Shown piece after piece: positions 37,360 through 51,200 of a stretch of DNA of 64,000 nucleotides. Source of the DNA: Omphiscola glabra. Taxonomy: Eukaryota > Mollusca > Gastropoda > Lymnaeidae. A program made the translations under genes and the position numbers. Under the pieces are notes generated by a model. The model was not told where the DNA came from. It was given only the letters and a program-made list of their open reading frames with translations, and ran no database searches. The stretch spans positions 250,501-314,500 of the forward strand of contig OZ024810.1 of NCBI GenBank assembly GCA_964017045.1, given 5' to 3'. Position 1 is the first letter of the stretch. Each line of letters starts with the position of its first letter.

Positions 37360-39850
37360 TCCATCCCATCTAGAACTTGGTCACACCTTCGGCTCTAGAA
37401 CTAGGGTACACCTTCGGCTCAAACTTGTTTTCAGATAATGCATGCAAATTTTGTGTTTTTAAAAAATTTATGTCAACATTTTTGTGTACCTCAAATGATG
37501 ACTGCTGTAATTTTGTTGATTACCTTATATGAGAATAATTTATTTAAAATAATTCTTGTTTTTATAACTTGCATGATTTTACTTCACAGTGTTGAGTGAT
37601 AATTTTAAATGCACGATATTTGACCCTTGGGTTTTACTCATATTTTTAATCTTTTCTATGGAATTTGGTACCCTTCCTGTTGTCCAGGAGATAGTTAAAA
37701 AAAATTTTAGGAGTTTAAAAAATAGAAACATGTAATTAACTTGGAGTACCATACAGCACCTTATTTAAGAACAGCATTTAGATTGACTTATTCAATCAGG
37801 ACCATGGCAAGTCTTGTGAATAAGATTAATTTTAATGCATAGATCAGTTCATTGGTCTAAAGTCTAACAATGTTTTTAAAAATCAAAAACGGAAGGAAGG
37901 TTAAGATAAAATTTGAAAAAACTTCCGACTCCACACGTGGTGTCGTATCTTATTAATGACCTTAATGACTTAAATGCATCTTATTATTTAATTGCTTTAT
38001 TATGTGACACATGTTGGTTACGCCCGCCGTCCTAGTTTCCAGTATTCTGCCGTGCTGCACAATCTAATCATAAAAGTTTTCCTATTAATGTGAATAGAGC
38101 CAATGATAAATATGTATTTTTTTTTACCGCTGCGTAAATGTTACCGCTGACTTCCCTTTCCCCATGTATCTGTCTCACCGACACACGATGGAAAATAAAT
38201 ATAATTTTTTTTTCTAGCATTTAAACAAGAGAGGAACTTCTTTTAAATTTTGTTTACCTAATTATTTTTTTCCCCATCTTTATGCAGTGATCAGGAATTA
38301 ATTTAATAGTAAATGTAAATTTTGTTCTTCAAAATTATCATAAGGCTGTTAAATTTGTCCATATTCATTTAAAAGTTTTTTTTTAATGAACAGCTGTTAG
38401 AACAGAACATTGTATAAATGTTGTATGTTTATCACAATAGGATAATAAGATATGTGAAAAGGGGAAAGAAGCATATCATTTATTTATATTATATTTTCTA
38501 GCAAATACTTTTTAGAGAAATAAAACACCAAATAGTCATTCTATTTTTAAAGTCTTTAAATAAAAGAAAATCGAAGTAGTCTATTTTTCCTCCGTTGTGA
38601 TAAGCACTTACATTTAAATTATTACTACAAGGCAATGACAACAGTTTGTAAATTTTATTTTATTTAATTTCAGTACTGTTCTACATTTTAATTTGCACAC
38701 AAATGGCATTGTATCCTTCCCAATTGTTGAGTTTATAATTGTATTGTAAAAAAAAAATGAATTGTTCACATCTTTACAGCTGTTACAAGACACAAACAAA
38801 TTTGTTCTGAATGTTTAAATATGTATTACTAAATGTTGGCAAAGCTTATTGCTTAAAAACACACTAATCTCTTTCATAAAAATATACTTAAGCCATTTAA
38901 AAAAAAGAAAGCTTCATGTCATAATCATAAACCACACTAAAAGTTTTAATATTATAAAGCTAAAATAAAGAAAACTAATTTGCTTAACTGTCCTACTTTT
39001 AGTTGTAGGTTTGGAAATGTCATTGCCAATAGCAACAGTCCATCTGTTGCCTGTGTATAATTTAGTAATTTTGTTCTTGTTTAACAATGACTTCAGTTGA
39101 AATTAAAATATTAGTTAATAATTAATAATAATAATATAACAAATCTTGAACTTGTAATTGTAAGAAGAGTTATATTCTTTCTAATGTATTAGTGCTAACT
39201 GTTAAATGAAACACATCATTTAATATTTTTGTCTCAACTATTCCTGTAGAAATTAATTTTTGACATAAATTGGTCATAATTTGACCTGTAATTGTGTTTA
39301 ATATGTTTTTATATGAGCATTTTATAAAGCGGGACAATTACAGTACCAAGATGAAGAAAGAAGACAAATCTTATTATATTGTAATAACTTAATTACTAGT
39401 CTAAACCATCACTTGCTTAATTGCGACTATTATACAATCAAATGTTTTAGCATGCTTGTTTCTCAGGCCATTTTTCTAACAATTTATTTTTTGAGTGCAT
39501 TTTATCAAGTCATATTAACAAAAATATTTCTTTTTTTTTTGTTTTAAATATATGTGTTTAAAATGTGTTTTTAGTTGAAGCAGATTCCACCACTGTGATA
39601 GACAGAATGATTTTGATTCTCTTTTAATAGCCTATTCAACAACTATTTGATTAAAAACTTTAATAAATTAAAATCTGTGGGATTATGACTGTTCAATTTA
39701 ATTTCTTTGGTGTGTATGTCATCAGTGGTGATAAAATTCTTCTGAGTGTTGTCTATTTTTTAAAAATCTTCAAAATAATTATGTACACATTATATTAATA
39801 TCAAGCTGGCATTAACTGGATCAGGGCTGTTTAAGCTTCACATAAAAATA
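37360..39850 (+). other. 3'UTR and intergenic DNA after the desaturase
   Basis: AT-rich with many aataaa words (for example near 38200, 38520 and 39662). No exon or repeat array seen. The end of the transcript cannot be set. Confidence 0.45.
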
Positions 39851-39854
39851 CATA

Positions 39855-41415
39855 ATACACTAGCGAGTAACCGGCATGCGTTGCAATGCCACTCAAAGAA
39901 ATAAAGTGTTTGTGTTTTAATTATGTTTTTCTGAAGTACTTTTTATATACACATTATATTTTTTTGTTTTTACCGTCTGGTGCGTACTTAAATAAATTAG
40001 AAGGTTTTTTGGAGCATGAGCCGGCCACACACAGTTGTCAATGTGAGAAGCATTGTTTTTTCAAAATTTAGTCCAAACACTTGTAGCGATTGATCCACCC
40101 ATGCAATAGCTATGTTTGAAATTATATTTATATAGCTCATTTAGTACATATAAACAAATTTAGAAACCAACTTATTATGTCACATACAAACTGAAATGTC
40201 GCAGTTTTTATTTGATTCAATTCCATCCACCCATGCAATAGCTCTGTTTGAAATTATATTTACATAGCTCATATATGAAAAAAAAAAAATTTAGGGACCC
40301 CTGCCCCAAAAGGAATATGTTAAAATGGTTTTACTTTTTCAGAAACCCTTTGCAGATGTACACACAACGCGCCTAAGTTTTAACGCAATCAGGTGAATGG
40401 TATAGGTACGCATACGGAAATTATATCTAAATAGCTCATAGCAGAGAAAAAACAAATTTAGCGCCCCTGGTCCAAAACTGAATATTGCAAAATGGTTGTA
40501 CAAATTCAGAAAGCTACTAAATTATGTCACAGAAAAACAGAAGTATCACTGTTTGTATTTGATTCAATTCCATCCACTCATGCATTAGCTCCGTTTCAAA
40601 ACCATATTTTTATAGCTCATATAATTAAAAAAACAAATTTAGTGCCCCCCCCCCCCCCGACACCAAACGGAGTATTGTAAAATGGTTATAATAATTCAGA
40701 AAGCTACTTATTATGTCAAACACATATTGAAATGTTGCTATTTGTCTTTGATTAAAATTCCATCCACCAATTCATTAGTGCTTTTTGAATTTATATTCAT
40801 TTAGCTCATATTATAAGAAATAAAGTAAGGGCCGGCAGCCCAAAATGGAATGTTTTAAAATGTTTGTACTAATTTAAAACCCTTTGCGGGCGGTCACAAA
40901 TCAATTCACTAAAGTTTTATCGCAGTCGGACGAATGGTATAGGAACACATACGGAAATTATATTTATATATCTAATATAAGGAGGGAAAACGAATTTAGG
41001 GCCCTCGGCCACAAACAGAATATTGTACAATGGTTGTATAACTTCAGAAACCTACTTATTATGCCTCACACAAATTTTAACGTCACTAAATGTATTTGAT
41101 TAAAATTCTATCCATCCATGCATTAGCTCTGTTTGAAATTATAACAACTCAACGTTTTATCCCAATCGCATAGATGGTATAGGAACGCATAAGGAAATTT
41201 ATTTTACATAGCTCATGTAAAAAGAAAAAACGAATTTAGGGCTAATGGCCCAAAACGAAATATGTTGAAAGAGTTGTAATGACTCAGAAAAATGCCCGGG
41301 CTTGTGTACAACAAATCACCAAAGTTTTATTGCAATTGCATGAATGGTGTAAGAGCGCATATGGGACATACATACCTACAGACATTCATTTATATATATA
41401 TATATATATATTCAT
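39855..41415. repeat. degenerate multi-unit interspersed repeat
   Basis: Begins near actagcgagtaaccggcatg and ends in an atacatacctacagacattc and TA-microsatellite tail. In between, diverged units recur roughly every 130-200 bp, with shared words tagctcat, aatttagggcccc, ccaaaac, and aatattgtaaaatggttgta. The defined start and microsatellite end suggest a transposon-derived element. No protein or class could be assigned. Confidence 0.55.
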
Positions 41416-41826
41416 AAATCTAAAAAATTATTCTACTACACCGACTGGGTCATATTAGGCAGCCTAGGTCTTTTGTTCTTGAAATCACAGTTTGAGTTAA
41501 ACTTAAAGAAATAATCGTTCTATATCAACTGATAAATTTGCATTTTTGCAAAGTTTTCAGTTCTCAGGCCATTAGTTGAGTTCTCAGGTCCTGAAAATCC
41601 ATATGAGAGTGACAGACTACACCTACTCATAGTGGCCCCTGAATAAAATGTTAATTATAGAAATCATACAAAGAACATACACATAAAACAGGCAGTCAGA
41701 CTAATCTACAAAATGTGAAAAACAAAACCCACACTATTTAATGACAAGGTCAAGCTTTTATTTGTCTCAATTTTCAATATTTTTTTATCTGTAAAAGATT
41801 AATTTGATTCAGTTATGACCTTAGGG

Positions 41827-43070
41827 CAGTGCTGTCCAACATGTGGGCCACATTGGCCCGCCACAGCATAAGGAATTTTCGTGATGTGTCTAAGAAATAA
41901 AAAATTTTAAGATCAAACGTTTTTAAACTACATACATTGATTTAGTATTTTTTGGGAAATCACGAGAGAGCACAGGATAAGTTGTAACACGGAAAAGTGG
42001 GAGGTCGCAAATGCTAATGTATGAGATGGCTTGACAGGTAGCATTGATTTATGTTATGTACATCAGCAGAGAAACTATTTGGGAACCTGGGTGACATAAA
42101 ATCAGATACTATCTTCTCCTTACTTTTGCTTGTACATGGCAAGTATCGGGTAAACTTACTGACAGCACTGGGAAAGATAAACAGTGAAACCAAAAGTAAC
42201 TTGATGTGAATCTATCTGGCCATTGTCAAAAGGTCCATGTCCCCATTACAGGGCCAAGTTAGATGAAATACATAGGTGAGCACCATGCCATGAATGTCTT
42301 CAGGTCAGAATAATCGAGATAGGAGCTGGAGTACTAAAGGTGTCACAATTGAATGTCTACGGAGGGGGGTGTGAACCATTTATGGCACCATGTTATTTAA
42401 ACAGGTAGGCTAATCAGTTATGGAAGAGTGTCCATCCTGTATTGTTGTGACGTTGGGGACAAGTACCTGGTATTTAGAGGAGTATGAGATGTTCAGTGAG
42501 TTGAAAGCAGGATACACTCTTTGTTTGTTTGTAGTCAGTGCAATTCAGTCTGGGAAGAATTGTGTGAAACAGTAGGAAAATTCTTGGAAGTATTTTTTTT
42601 AAACAAACAAACATAAGAATGCATGGCCCAATAAATTCTGGATGACATATATTTCTTCTGATTAATTCCACAACTATGGAAAAGTCACACAATTTTAACC
42701 ATGTTTTTGGAAGCACACTACATCAGTGAAGCTGGATTCTCTGTAATGAACAACATCAAGTCCAAAAAGTTAATGCTTTAACAGGTGAAAATGAAAAGAT
42801 CAGAGGGCAGGTGCTAATGACAACTACCTCAAATAGAGATTATTGCAAGTACAATTCAAAGCAAAATATAGCATTAAAAATGCTACAGTTTTTATTCACT
42901 TTATTTAAATTCTTGATGAGCAATAAAACTACTGGATATTTTACCTTTTATGCATTAGGTAAGAAGTATTAATAATATCAATACATTTCTTTTGAAATGT
43001 CATTTGCGGCCCTCGGGTGGCCAAAAAACAAAATGCTTGCCAACGTAGTCAAAAAGGTTGGACAGCACTG
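41827..43070 (+). mobile_element. degenerate hAT-superfamily DNA transposon
   Basis: Left end cagtgctgtccaac (41827-41840) and right end gttggacagcactg (43057-43070) are perfect inverted repeats. They are flanked by an 8-bp target duplication, ccttaggg / ccttaggc, the length typical of hAT elements. Near the right end the plus strand reads ISEAGFSVMNNIKSKKLML (42722-42778), then a stop; this resembles the hAT C-terminal dimerisation region. The rest has stops and frameshifts and is only 1.24 kb, so it is a dead or nonautonomous copy. Confidence 0.85.
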
Positions 43071-43094
43071 CCTTAGGCTCTATCGGGGGTCTGA

Positions 43095-43235
43095 ATTTAA
43101 AGTGTAGCACACACATTTATGAGTTTCCACAGGAAACAGACTGGGTCTGAAATTGTTGCTAGTACACACATTTATGATTTCTCACAGGAAACAGACTAGG
43201 TCTGAGAGGTACGTGTTGCACACACATGTAGGAGT
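43095..43235. repeat. about 60-bp tandem repeat, 2-3 copies
   Basis: Copies share cacacatttatgagtttcca, caggaaacagac and ggtctga, with divergence. Confidence 0.7.
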
Positions 43236-43869
43236 TCACACATGGAGTAAGGTCTCTAGATGTATCAATATGTAAATTAAGTATTTAATTATATGAATAG
43301 AGATAGCACCAACATCTTTTTCTATTTATAACAATGCCTTCACCCATTTGATCAGTGCACAGTTCAGGTGTAAAATTAAAAAAATAAACAACTATTTATA
43401 ACTTATAATATAAGGAACATTTAAAACTCTCTTTCTAAATAGGATTGATGGATGGATTTTTTAAAAAAGATCTAAGCAAGAGTACATAATAGATGAAGAA
43501 AAATGTGTTCTCTCTATCGTATCACCACAACCAAATGTAACATACAATACTAGTGAGAGCTTTTTAAAACTTCATGAAAGTTGTGTTACTTTATTTTATA
43601 AAATATAACCTTTATAACTTTTTATGGTAACATTACGTTGGCTACCAGACATGCTTGTTGTTACGCTGGCAACCAGACATACCTGTTCTCTTCATTAGAA
43701 GAGTTTAAATCTAGTTAAGTAAGTAAAGCCATTTATTTGTTTACACAATTAAATTGCTTCAGTTGTTTGATCTTGCAAGAAACCAGTTCATATGAATCTC
43801 TATGCCACAGACAGGTCAGTGAATGGTTTAATCAGCTCAGCTTAATCACCTCCAGTAATCAATTAAAAA

Positions 43870-44015
43870 TTATATGCAGCTATTGGGTGACCAAAAATGT
43901 TAAGATACTAAGTAAGTCATCCAAGGCAGCTGTTGGGTGGCCTAAAAAGTTAAGATACTAAGTCATCCAAGGCAGCTGTTGGGTGACCTAAAATGTTACG
44001 ATACTAAGTAGGTCA
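43870..44015. repeat. about 50-bp tandem repeat, 3 copies
   Basis: Unit contains gcagctgttgggtggcctaa and aaagttaagatactaagtca. Confidence 0.85.
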
Positions 44016-45227
44016 TCCAAGTCCAAGGCTAGAAAAAAACCTTAAACTCCTCAACAATTGTTTATTTTTGTAACGAAATTAATGGACATGATGCATGGGA
44101 TGCTAAACACACAATTTGAGATCCCAACAAGTGAAGCCCGTTAATATAAAAAAGTTAGGCTAGACAGGTCAGTTAACTATTCAAATGCCATCTGGTAAAA
44201 ATGAAAATAAATTAATATCAAACTCATGTGTAAATAATTAATAAGCATTTACTAATGTAAATTTGTTTTGTACATTTTTAAAAAAAATAGGATCTTTCAA
44301 AAAACACTTTCAAAATTTTCAAAAGAACACTTTCAGATGTTAAGTTAGACAAGGTCAACAATTGACTTAGTAATTAATTTTTTACATGTATGTTAAGAAA
44401 TTTCCTTTAATTTTGTTATAGTCAATTCTGAACAACTGTGCTTCTTTTCAGATGGAATTTCAATTGCTTAAATTTATTATATAATATATCAAGATTAACT
44501 AAATTAATTCAACTTATTTCAACGGGTGTTACAAAACAGTTTTTCACAGTGAAGGATGAATTAAGCAATGACCGGAAATTTTTTTTTTTTTTAAATTTGC
44601 TACTAAATAAATTAATACATATTAACAGAATTAGTTACGATATATGTGGGTGGCTGGAAGTGGTTAAAGAAAATACTTATGTGATGTAAATTACAATTTT
44701 TCTAAACATATCATAAAATATTACATATCATAAATAAGGGCAGTACTTCTCAGTTTATCATTATGTTACTACATAGTTATGATCTGTCACTTGGACTTCA
44801 TATGTACTTAACTGACAATAACATTCAGCATAATAGTAAATTCTTTACAGGAGAAAAAATTTAGCAAAGAATCGATTTGTTGGTTGAATGTCAGCTGATT
44901 TTATGAAAGAATCCATTTCTTGGTTGAATATCAGCCGATTTTATGAAAGAATCCACTTGTGTTTTCAAGGAGATGAAGATGGGGTAACCAAAAAAAAAAA
45001 AGGGTGTGGGGGCTAAATTATTGTCAAGCTTTTCGCCAACTGTTTTTATAAATAAAATTCTACCCTTGAATTGTATCCCTTAATCCCAGCTGTAAAATTT
45101 CTGCCAGTTCTTTCAATCCTCTGGGATAATGTTTACCTCTGTTCTTGACTGTTATTTAGATCCTATGTTTAGTCCAGCAGTAATGGATAATAAATAAAGA
45201 CATATGCATCCTGTGCAAACTGATGAA
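44016..45227. other. AT-rich intergenic DNA downstream of the nucleotidase
   Basis: Includes a two-copy 52-bp repeat near 44865-44960 (ttggttgaatgtcagctgat). No exon was found. The minus-strand 3'UTR of the nucleotidase gene should occupy the right part. Confidence 0.45.
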
Positions 45228-48200
45228 CTAAATGGGGGCTCCCATTATACACTTCATGATGCCATTGACCACATCCAAACTTTCATCATTAATTATCACT
45301 AAATCAAAACTCTCCATATACAGGGACAGATTTTCATTAACCTGTGGAAATAAATAAAATCTTGTCAGTGTGTACTTCCTTTAAATCAGATGGTTTCCTA
45401 AACTTTATTTTACTGCAACATATCTTTTTAAAAAATCCTGGCTCACCAATATCTTTTTAATATAAGTTAATAAAATAATAGAGGAAAAAATATTAAACTT
45501 TGCCGCCTCCCATTTCATCTCCCTTGAACTCAAACACATCTCCCTATGTACACATACATATCTCCCTTTGAACCCATAGTCTCCATATGCACTCGTACAC
45601 ATCTCCCTTTGCACTCATTCACATCTCCCTTTGCACTCAATCACATCTCCCTTTGCACTCATTCACATCTCCCTTTGAACTCATACATGTCTCCCTTTGA
45701 ACTCATACACATTTCCCTTTGAACTCATACACATTTCCCTTTGAACTCATACATATCTCCCTTTGAACTCATACATATGCAGTTCTTTTGAATGAATACA
45801 TTTGTCTCTTTTCACTCTTAAAATTTTTTTATTCTTTATAATAAGAGTGAATTAATAATTTAATTATAATTGTTAAAGTGTTTGAAAGTATTTTCTAAAT
45901 TGAAGATTTAAGAAGTAAAATATTCCTTGAGATGTCTTGTACACATGATTTCTCTCAATCCAGCACTGCCTGCAACTTACTCAATAGTTTCTTATACATT
46001 CCCTTTGAACTATAAAGGCAGTCTAGAAGCCATTACTTTAAGTTGATCAATAATTAATAAAGTCCTTTATGAACTTGAACATATCATGATGTCAGATCAG
46101 AATGGATACTTCGGATGTTCATGTATAAATCATTAAAGATCCATTTTTATTTCTTTTCAGCCTACCATGAAATGAAAAGATATGTTTTACCTTAAAATTA
46201 AGAAATCCTATTTTCAGCATACATTCCACATGATCAGCCCCTTCAGCCATCCTGAGATCACCAATCGAGTCCCCCATCAGGAGTAGGTTCTCCCTGTGCT
46301 TGATGTTGTAGAAGTAGTCACTGGAGTGGATGGCATTCTCATTCTTGTTGAAGGTGTGGATGATTTCATCCTCAAACCCAATGATGATACCCTGGTAGGA
46401 AAATACATAGTCAGACCTGTTTACCCTCAAACTCTTAAAATCATACACTATCATCACAAAATCGTTCAATACATTATCTTAATAGTAAAGAATAAACATA
46501 TAGTATATATAATATATACATCTTATAATCGTACATGATACGCCAAAATCATAAGAGTAAACAGGTCTACATAGTGGATTATTTTATCTTAAGACCCAAT
46601 CATTATACCCTGGTAGGTAAATACACAATGGATTATTTCATCTTCAAACCCAATGATGATACCCAGGTAGGTAAATACACAGTGGATAATTTCATCCTAA
46701 CACCCAATACTGATAAACTTGCACAATCAGACATAAAAAGATGTTGGCAAAATTGAACAATAAATAAATAAAATGGCCTTAACTATTTCAATTCCTGATG
46801 AGGAAATTTGCAACTATTAAATCTCATAGCAGAAATAACAAATAACTAACCCTAATCCTAAAAAATGACTAACCCTAACCCTAACAAATGACTAACCCCA
46901 AACTTAACAAATGACTGAACTTTTGTGAATTATGATATTGTTTTTTGAAAATTTACTTTGACAATTATCTTAACATTCTGTTGCCAGGATAACAGACAGC
47001 TGATCGTCAGCCCCATGCCAAGATGGCTGTCATCTTCTGTCATCTCTCGATACAAACCTTTTCATCAAAACGTAGAAAGTTTGAGACAATCTTCATGTTG
47101 CTGGGGAAAAACTCTGCCTGCTGTGATATGGCCAGATGAATGATGTCCCCTATGCCAGCAGAGAAGATTAAAATGGGGATGTCTAGATCATGCAGCTGGT
47201 TGAAAAATGCTTTGCAGCCATCCCTGAGGAGGACAATGGATGGGAGGACAAGGCATGGATGAAATATGTATTTGCAGGCACCCTGTGGAGGACAATGGAT
47301 GGGACTAATAAACTTGATAGAGGGCTTCAATAAACTGATCAGTTACATGGGCTAGTTTGAAACATTTAGTTGATGAATGCCAAAGAATGGAAAAGTTATA
47401 CACTACTCCTTTAGAGAAAAGTTGGGAAATTAAAAGCAATCACTCTCTTTCTATGACTGTCAAATCACTTCATCATATGCTTTATTTATTTCATATTTCA
47501 ATGATTTCATCTCTACTATAAATATATGTCATCAAGCTATTATTAGCACTCAAGTTAAGTCAAATGTCATCAGGCTATTATTAGAACTCAAGTTATTGGT
47601 TGTTCCTGTCTGCATAATTTATTTTCTCATTCTCCAAAATTTAAAATATTCAAAAGCCAGAGAAACATCTACATGCAAAGAGTTGAACAAAGATGACAGT
47701 ACACTTTTATGTGATAAATTTAACAAATAAAATACAAAGTATATCTTTAGTGAAGTCAATGTAATCCATTCAGTCTAAAATACAAGAAAAAAAAAGAATG
47801 TGCTGAGATACAAACATTGAATGAAACACTGACACTATACTCAGCATATAAACATTGAATGAAACACTGACACTATACTCAGCATAGAAACATTGACATG
47901 ATACTCTGTATATGAACAATGACATGATACTCTGCTAATAAACATTGACTCATTCTCGGATTCTAAGTGTTATTTTATTTTTTTATTTAATTCTGTTTTT
48001 ACTGTTATTTGTTGGCTGAAAGGCTTCTTGCCAAAACGTTGTTCGTTTAGTTGCATCCTTTTTTCCCCAGGTTTTACCATATTTTGTTTGACTGATTTTC
48101 ATTTTTTCTAATCTGATTGCAGTCTCCCCATATTACCATTCTTCATAATTTACTGAAAAACTCACATGATACTCTTCATATAAAAATGAACATTCAAGGT

Positions 48201-51200
48201 GAGCGACAAGACCAATGAAATATATCCACCAAATTATTTGACTGGATCCTCTACATATTAAGTTGAACATTCAATCTATGTGATGTGATGCTCGTCATAT
48301 GAAGTATATATCAATCAAGCTATGTGAAATGATGCTTTTTATACAGTGTGTGTCAATCCAGATAATCCATTCTTCCACTCACCTGAGGCGTGCTTGAGAT
48401 TCTGCCACAATGTGCTCAAGTGTGTCTTTCGAAAGCCCACAGCTAACCAATAGGTCATGACCTTTTGTCCACCTTAAAGTTTATCGGGAGAGCGTGTAAA
48501 AATGTTTTTTTTAAATGATCATAATCTAAAATATCGTTATAACAATTTTAAAGATATGAGAGGAATGAGGAAATATGACAGCTACCCTAAAACATAAGCA
48601 GGAGAAATATTACTTTTTCTTTTACACACATGATGAAATAGAGGATTTATTATTTCATAACACTTACACTTAATTAAAATTGGTGGCTCTCCTCCAACCC
48701 TGTCCACCACCTTTTGTGAAATATACAGTTTTAATTTAAGGTCCATTTTTCCCCCCTGGTCTATCACTTACTTTATGTATTGTATCTATTCTTGGGGTCA
48801 GTAAACTACAGGTTGAGAACCCTGGTTTAAATGATGTGGATCTAATTATTTTTTTTCCGTCTGAAACTTAATCTATTTTATTCTCATTTTGTATTTGGGG
48901 GGGGGGGGGGGGGGGGGGGGTTTTGTTTAATGATCCTAATAAATTTTTGTAAACTACATACCACTCAATCATCTTGGGTACCTTTTCCTCTATTGTTTTT
49001 GAGTGGTCAAATTCAATGGGTAGGTAGATATCCTTTAGTTTGCAGGCCTAGAATAACAAAAGAGGCGACAAGAAAATATCAAATACCTGACAATTCAGTT
49101 GAACCATTACATGAAATAATCATGGGAGTTCAAATTCCCCAGATGACCCATTGGAGTGTGCTGTATGCTGTGTGGTGTGAATTAAAAATGTGTTTCCGAC
49201 CCTGATAGCTTTCCCCAATACGGTGGAATGTTTGTTTGGTTCTTGCCTGTTCAATTTCCAACATTTTTGTATTACAGACCCTAAACTTAATTAATAAAAT
49301 TTTATGACACATCATTAAAATTTTTAATGAGTTTAGGTGTATTTATGATGAGCAGTCTACATCAAATAATTGTTAAATTTCTCGACAAATTTTTAAAAAA
49401 TTATTTTGATTCCATAACATCTGAATTTAGTGAAACACAAATAAACCTTTTAATAACACACCAGGTTGAAAAATGACTGATCCAGTATTTTAGTTTTACT
49501 TAAGATTTTCAGGTTATCCTTTTTGTTTATATAAGTGTATAGAGAAATCTTTGATAGAGGAATCTTTGATAGAGGAATCTTTGATAGAGGAATCTTTGAT
49601 AGAGGAATCTTTGATAGAGGAATCTTTGATAGAGGAATCTTTGATATAGGAATCTTTGATAGAGGAATCTATGATAGAGAAATCTTTGATAGAGGAATCT
49701 TTGATAGAGGAATCTTTGATAGAGGAATCTTTGATAGAGGAATCTTTGATATAGGAATCTTTGATAGAGGAATCTATGATAGAGAAATCTTTGATAGAGG
49801 AATCTTTGATGGGGAAATCTTTGATAGAGAAATCTTTGATAGAGGAATTTTTTAAAGAATTTTCCAAATAAATATAACATTGTAATAAAAGATTTTTAAA
49901 AATATTTTTTAAAAAGGAAACAGTCTTTCTTACCTCCTCTTTGAAGTAGTCTGGCATATAACGGCTCTCTTCCAGCACACCTTCAGAAAAACACAAGAGA
50001 CAAGATTCAGTGGGTGTGTAAGGTCAAGGTTACAATTTAAATATGTGTAAAGTTGCAATAGATTTTCACATTTTAAATATGTTTTTAAAAAAGCAGGGAA
50101 AAAAATTAAATAAAAAAATTAAATCAAAAAATTAAATCAAAAAATTAAATTAAAAAATTAGGTTATGGAAGTACATTTAAAATAAGAATATATATTTTCA
50201 GAAAAAAGTATTAAAAATTGTTTAAATGCATCAAGGAAAATAATTATTAGAACTAAAAATAGTATATAAATTAAACTCTAAAATTCAATGGTGGGCGATT
50301 AACAGGCACTGGTCCGTGAGCATTGCCAGTCCAAACGACATGGATATTTATGTTCAAAATAAAAAGAAAATATAATTAATAAATCGTGCACCAGTCCCTG
50401 ATGCATTTCAAAACTTGACCACTGGTCTGCCAAACCTAAATGTTTGGGAATCACTGACTTAGACAACCGTCATACAAATAAAATATTAGCCATGTAACCA
50501 AAGATTTTATAAATATATTGATGGGGTGACCACAAGTCGTAAATGAAGGTCAGATTCATGAATCACGATGAAAATATAAAAGTTAACAAAAAAGCACAGA
50601 AGCTGAGCCATTAAAGAAACAATGTAAATACTGAACAGAATGAAAGCTTAAACAAAGACTCTGTATAGTAGTGACAAGTCTACAGTGAACATATTGTTTT
50701 GTTGTGTTTGTGTGTGCTTTCACTTTCACCCTTTTAATGGGAGAAATGTTTAGAACCTTTGAAACTTTATTTTAACTTGAAATAAGGTTTAGATATTTTA
50801 TTAAAAAATCCTTTAAAAATTTTCATCCACTCTGGGTGGGTTACATTGTTTGCTTTTATACAAAATAGTCTAAATTATAAAAAACATGACATGCAAAAAT
50901 TGTTCTCATTATTGGATAATTAAGATGTAAGATGGTAAATCTGTCAATGATCCATCAAGACCTTTACGGATCAAATCCAATCTCCATGAACCAAAGAGCT
51001 TGTATTGTCAGTTACAATGGTTTGCAAAGATAGGAAGACTACAACTAAATGGTATGAAAAGCCTGGAGTAATTTTTTTTAAATCCAGTTAAATGATTTCT
51101 AATAATATGCCTCTTATGTTAATAGCTGTAGGAAAAATGTAGCAATGCCCCTATCTTAATAGCTGTAGGAAAATGTAGCAATGTCCCCTATCTTAGATAG

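Noticed and set aside
42474..42716. 80-aa minus-strand gene
   Set aside because: Lies inside the decayed hAT element, antisense to its transposase remnant.
49514..49996. 160-aa minus-strand frame with IKDSS repeats
   Set aside because: 15-bp minisatellite joined by chance to the real exon 49980-49934.
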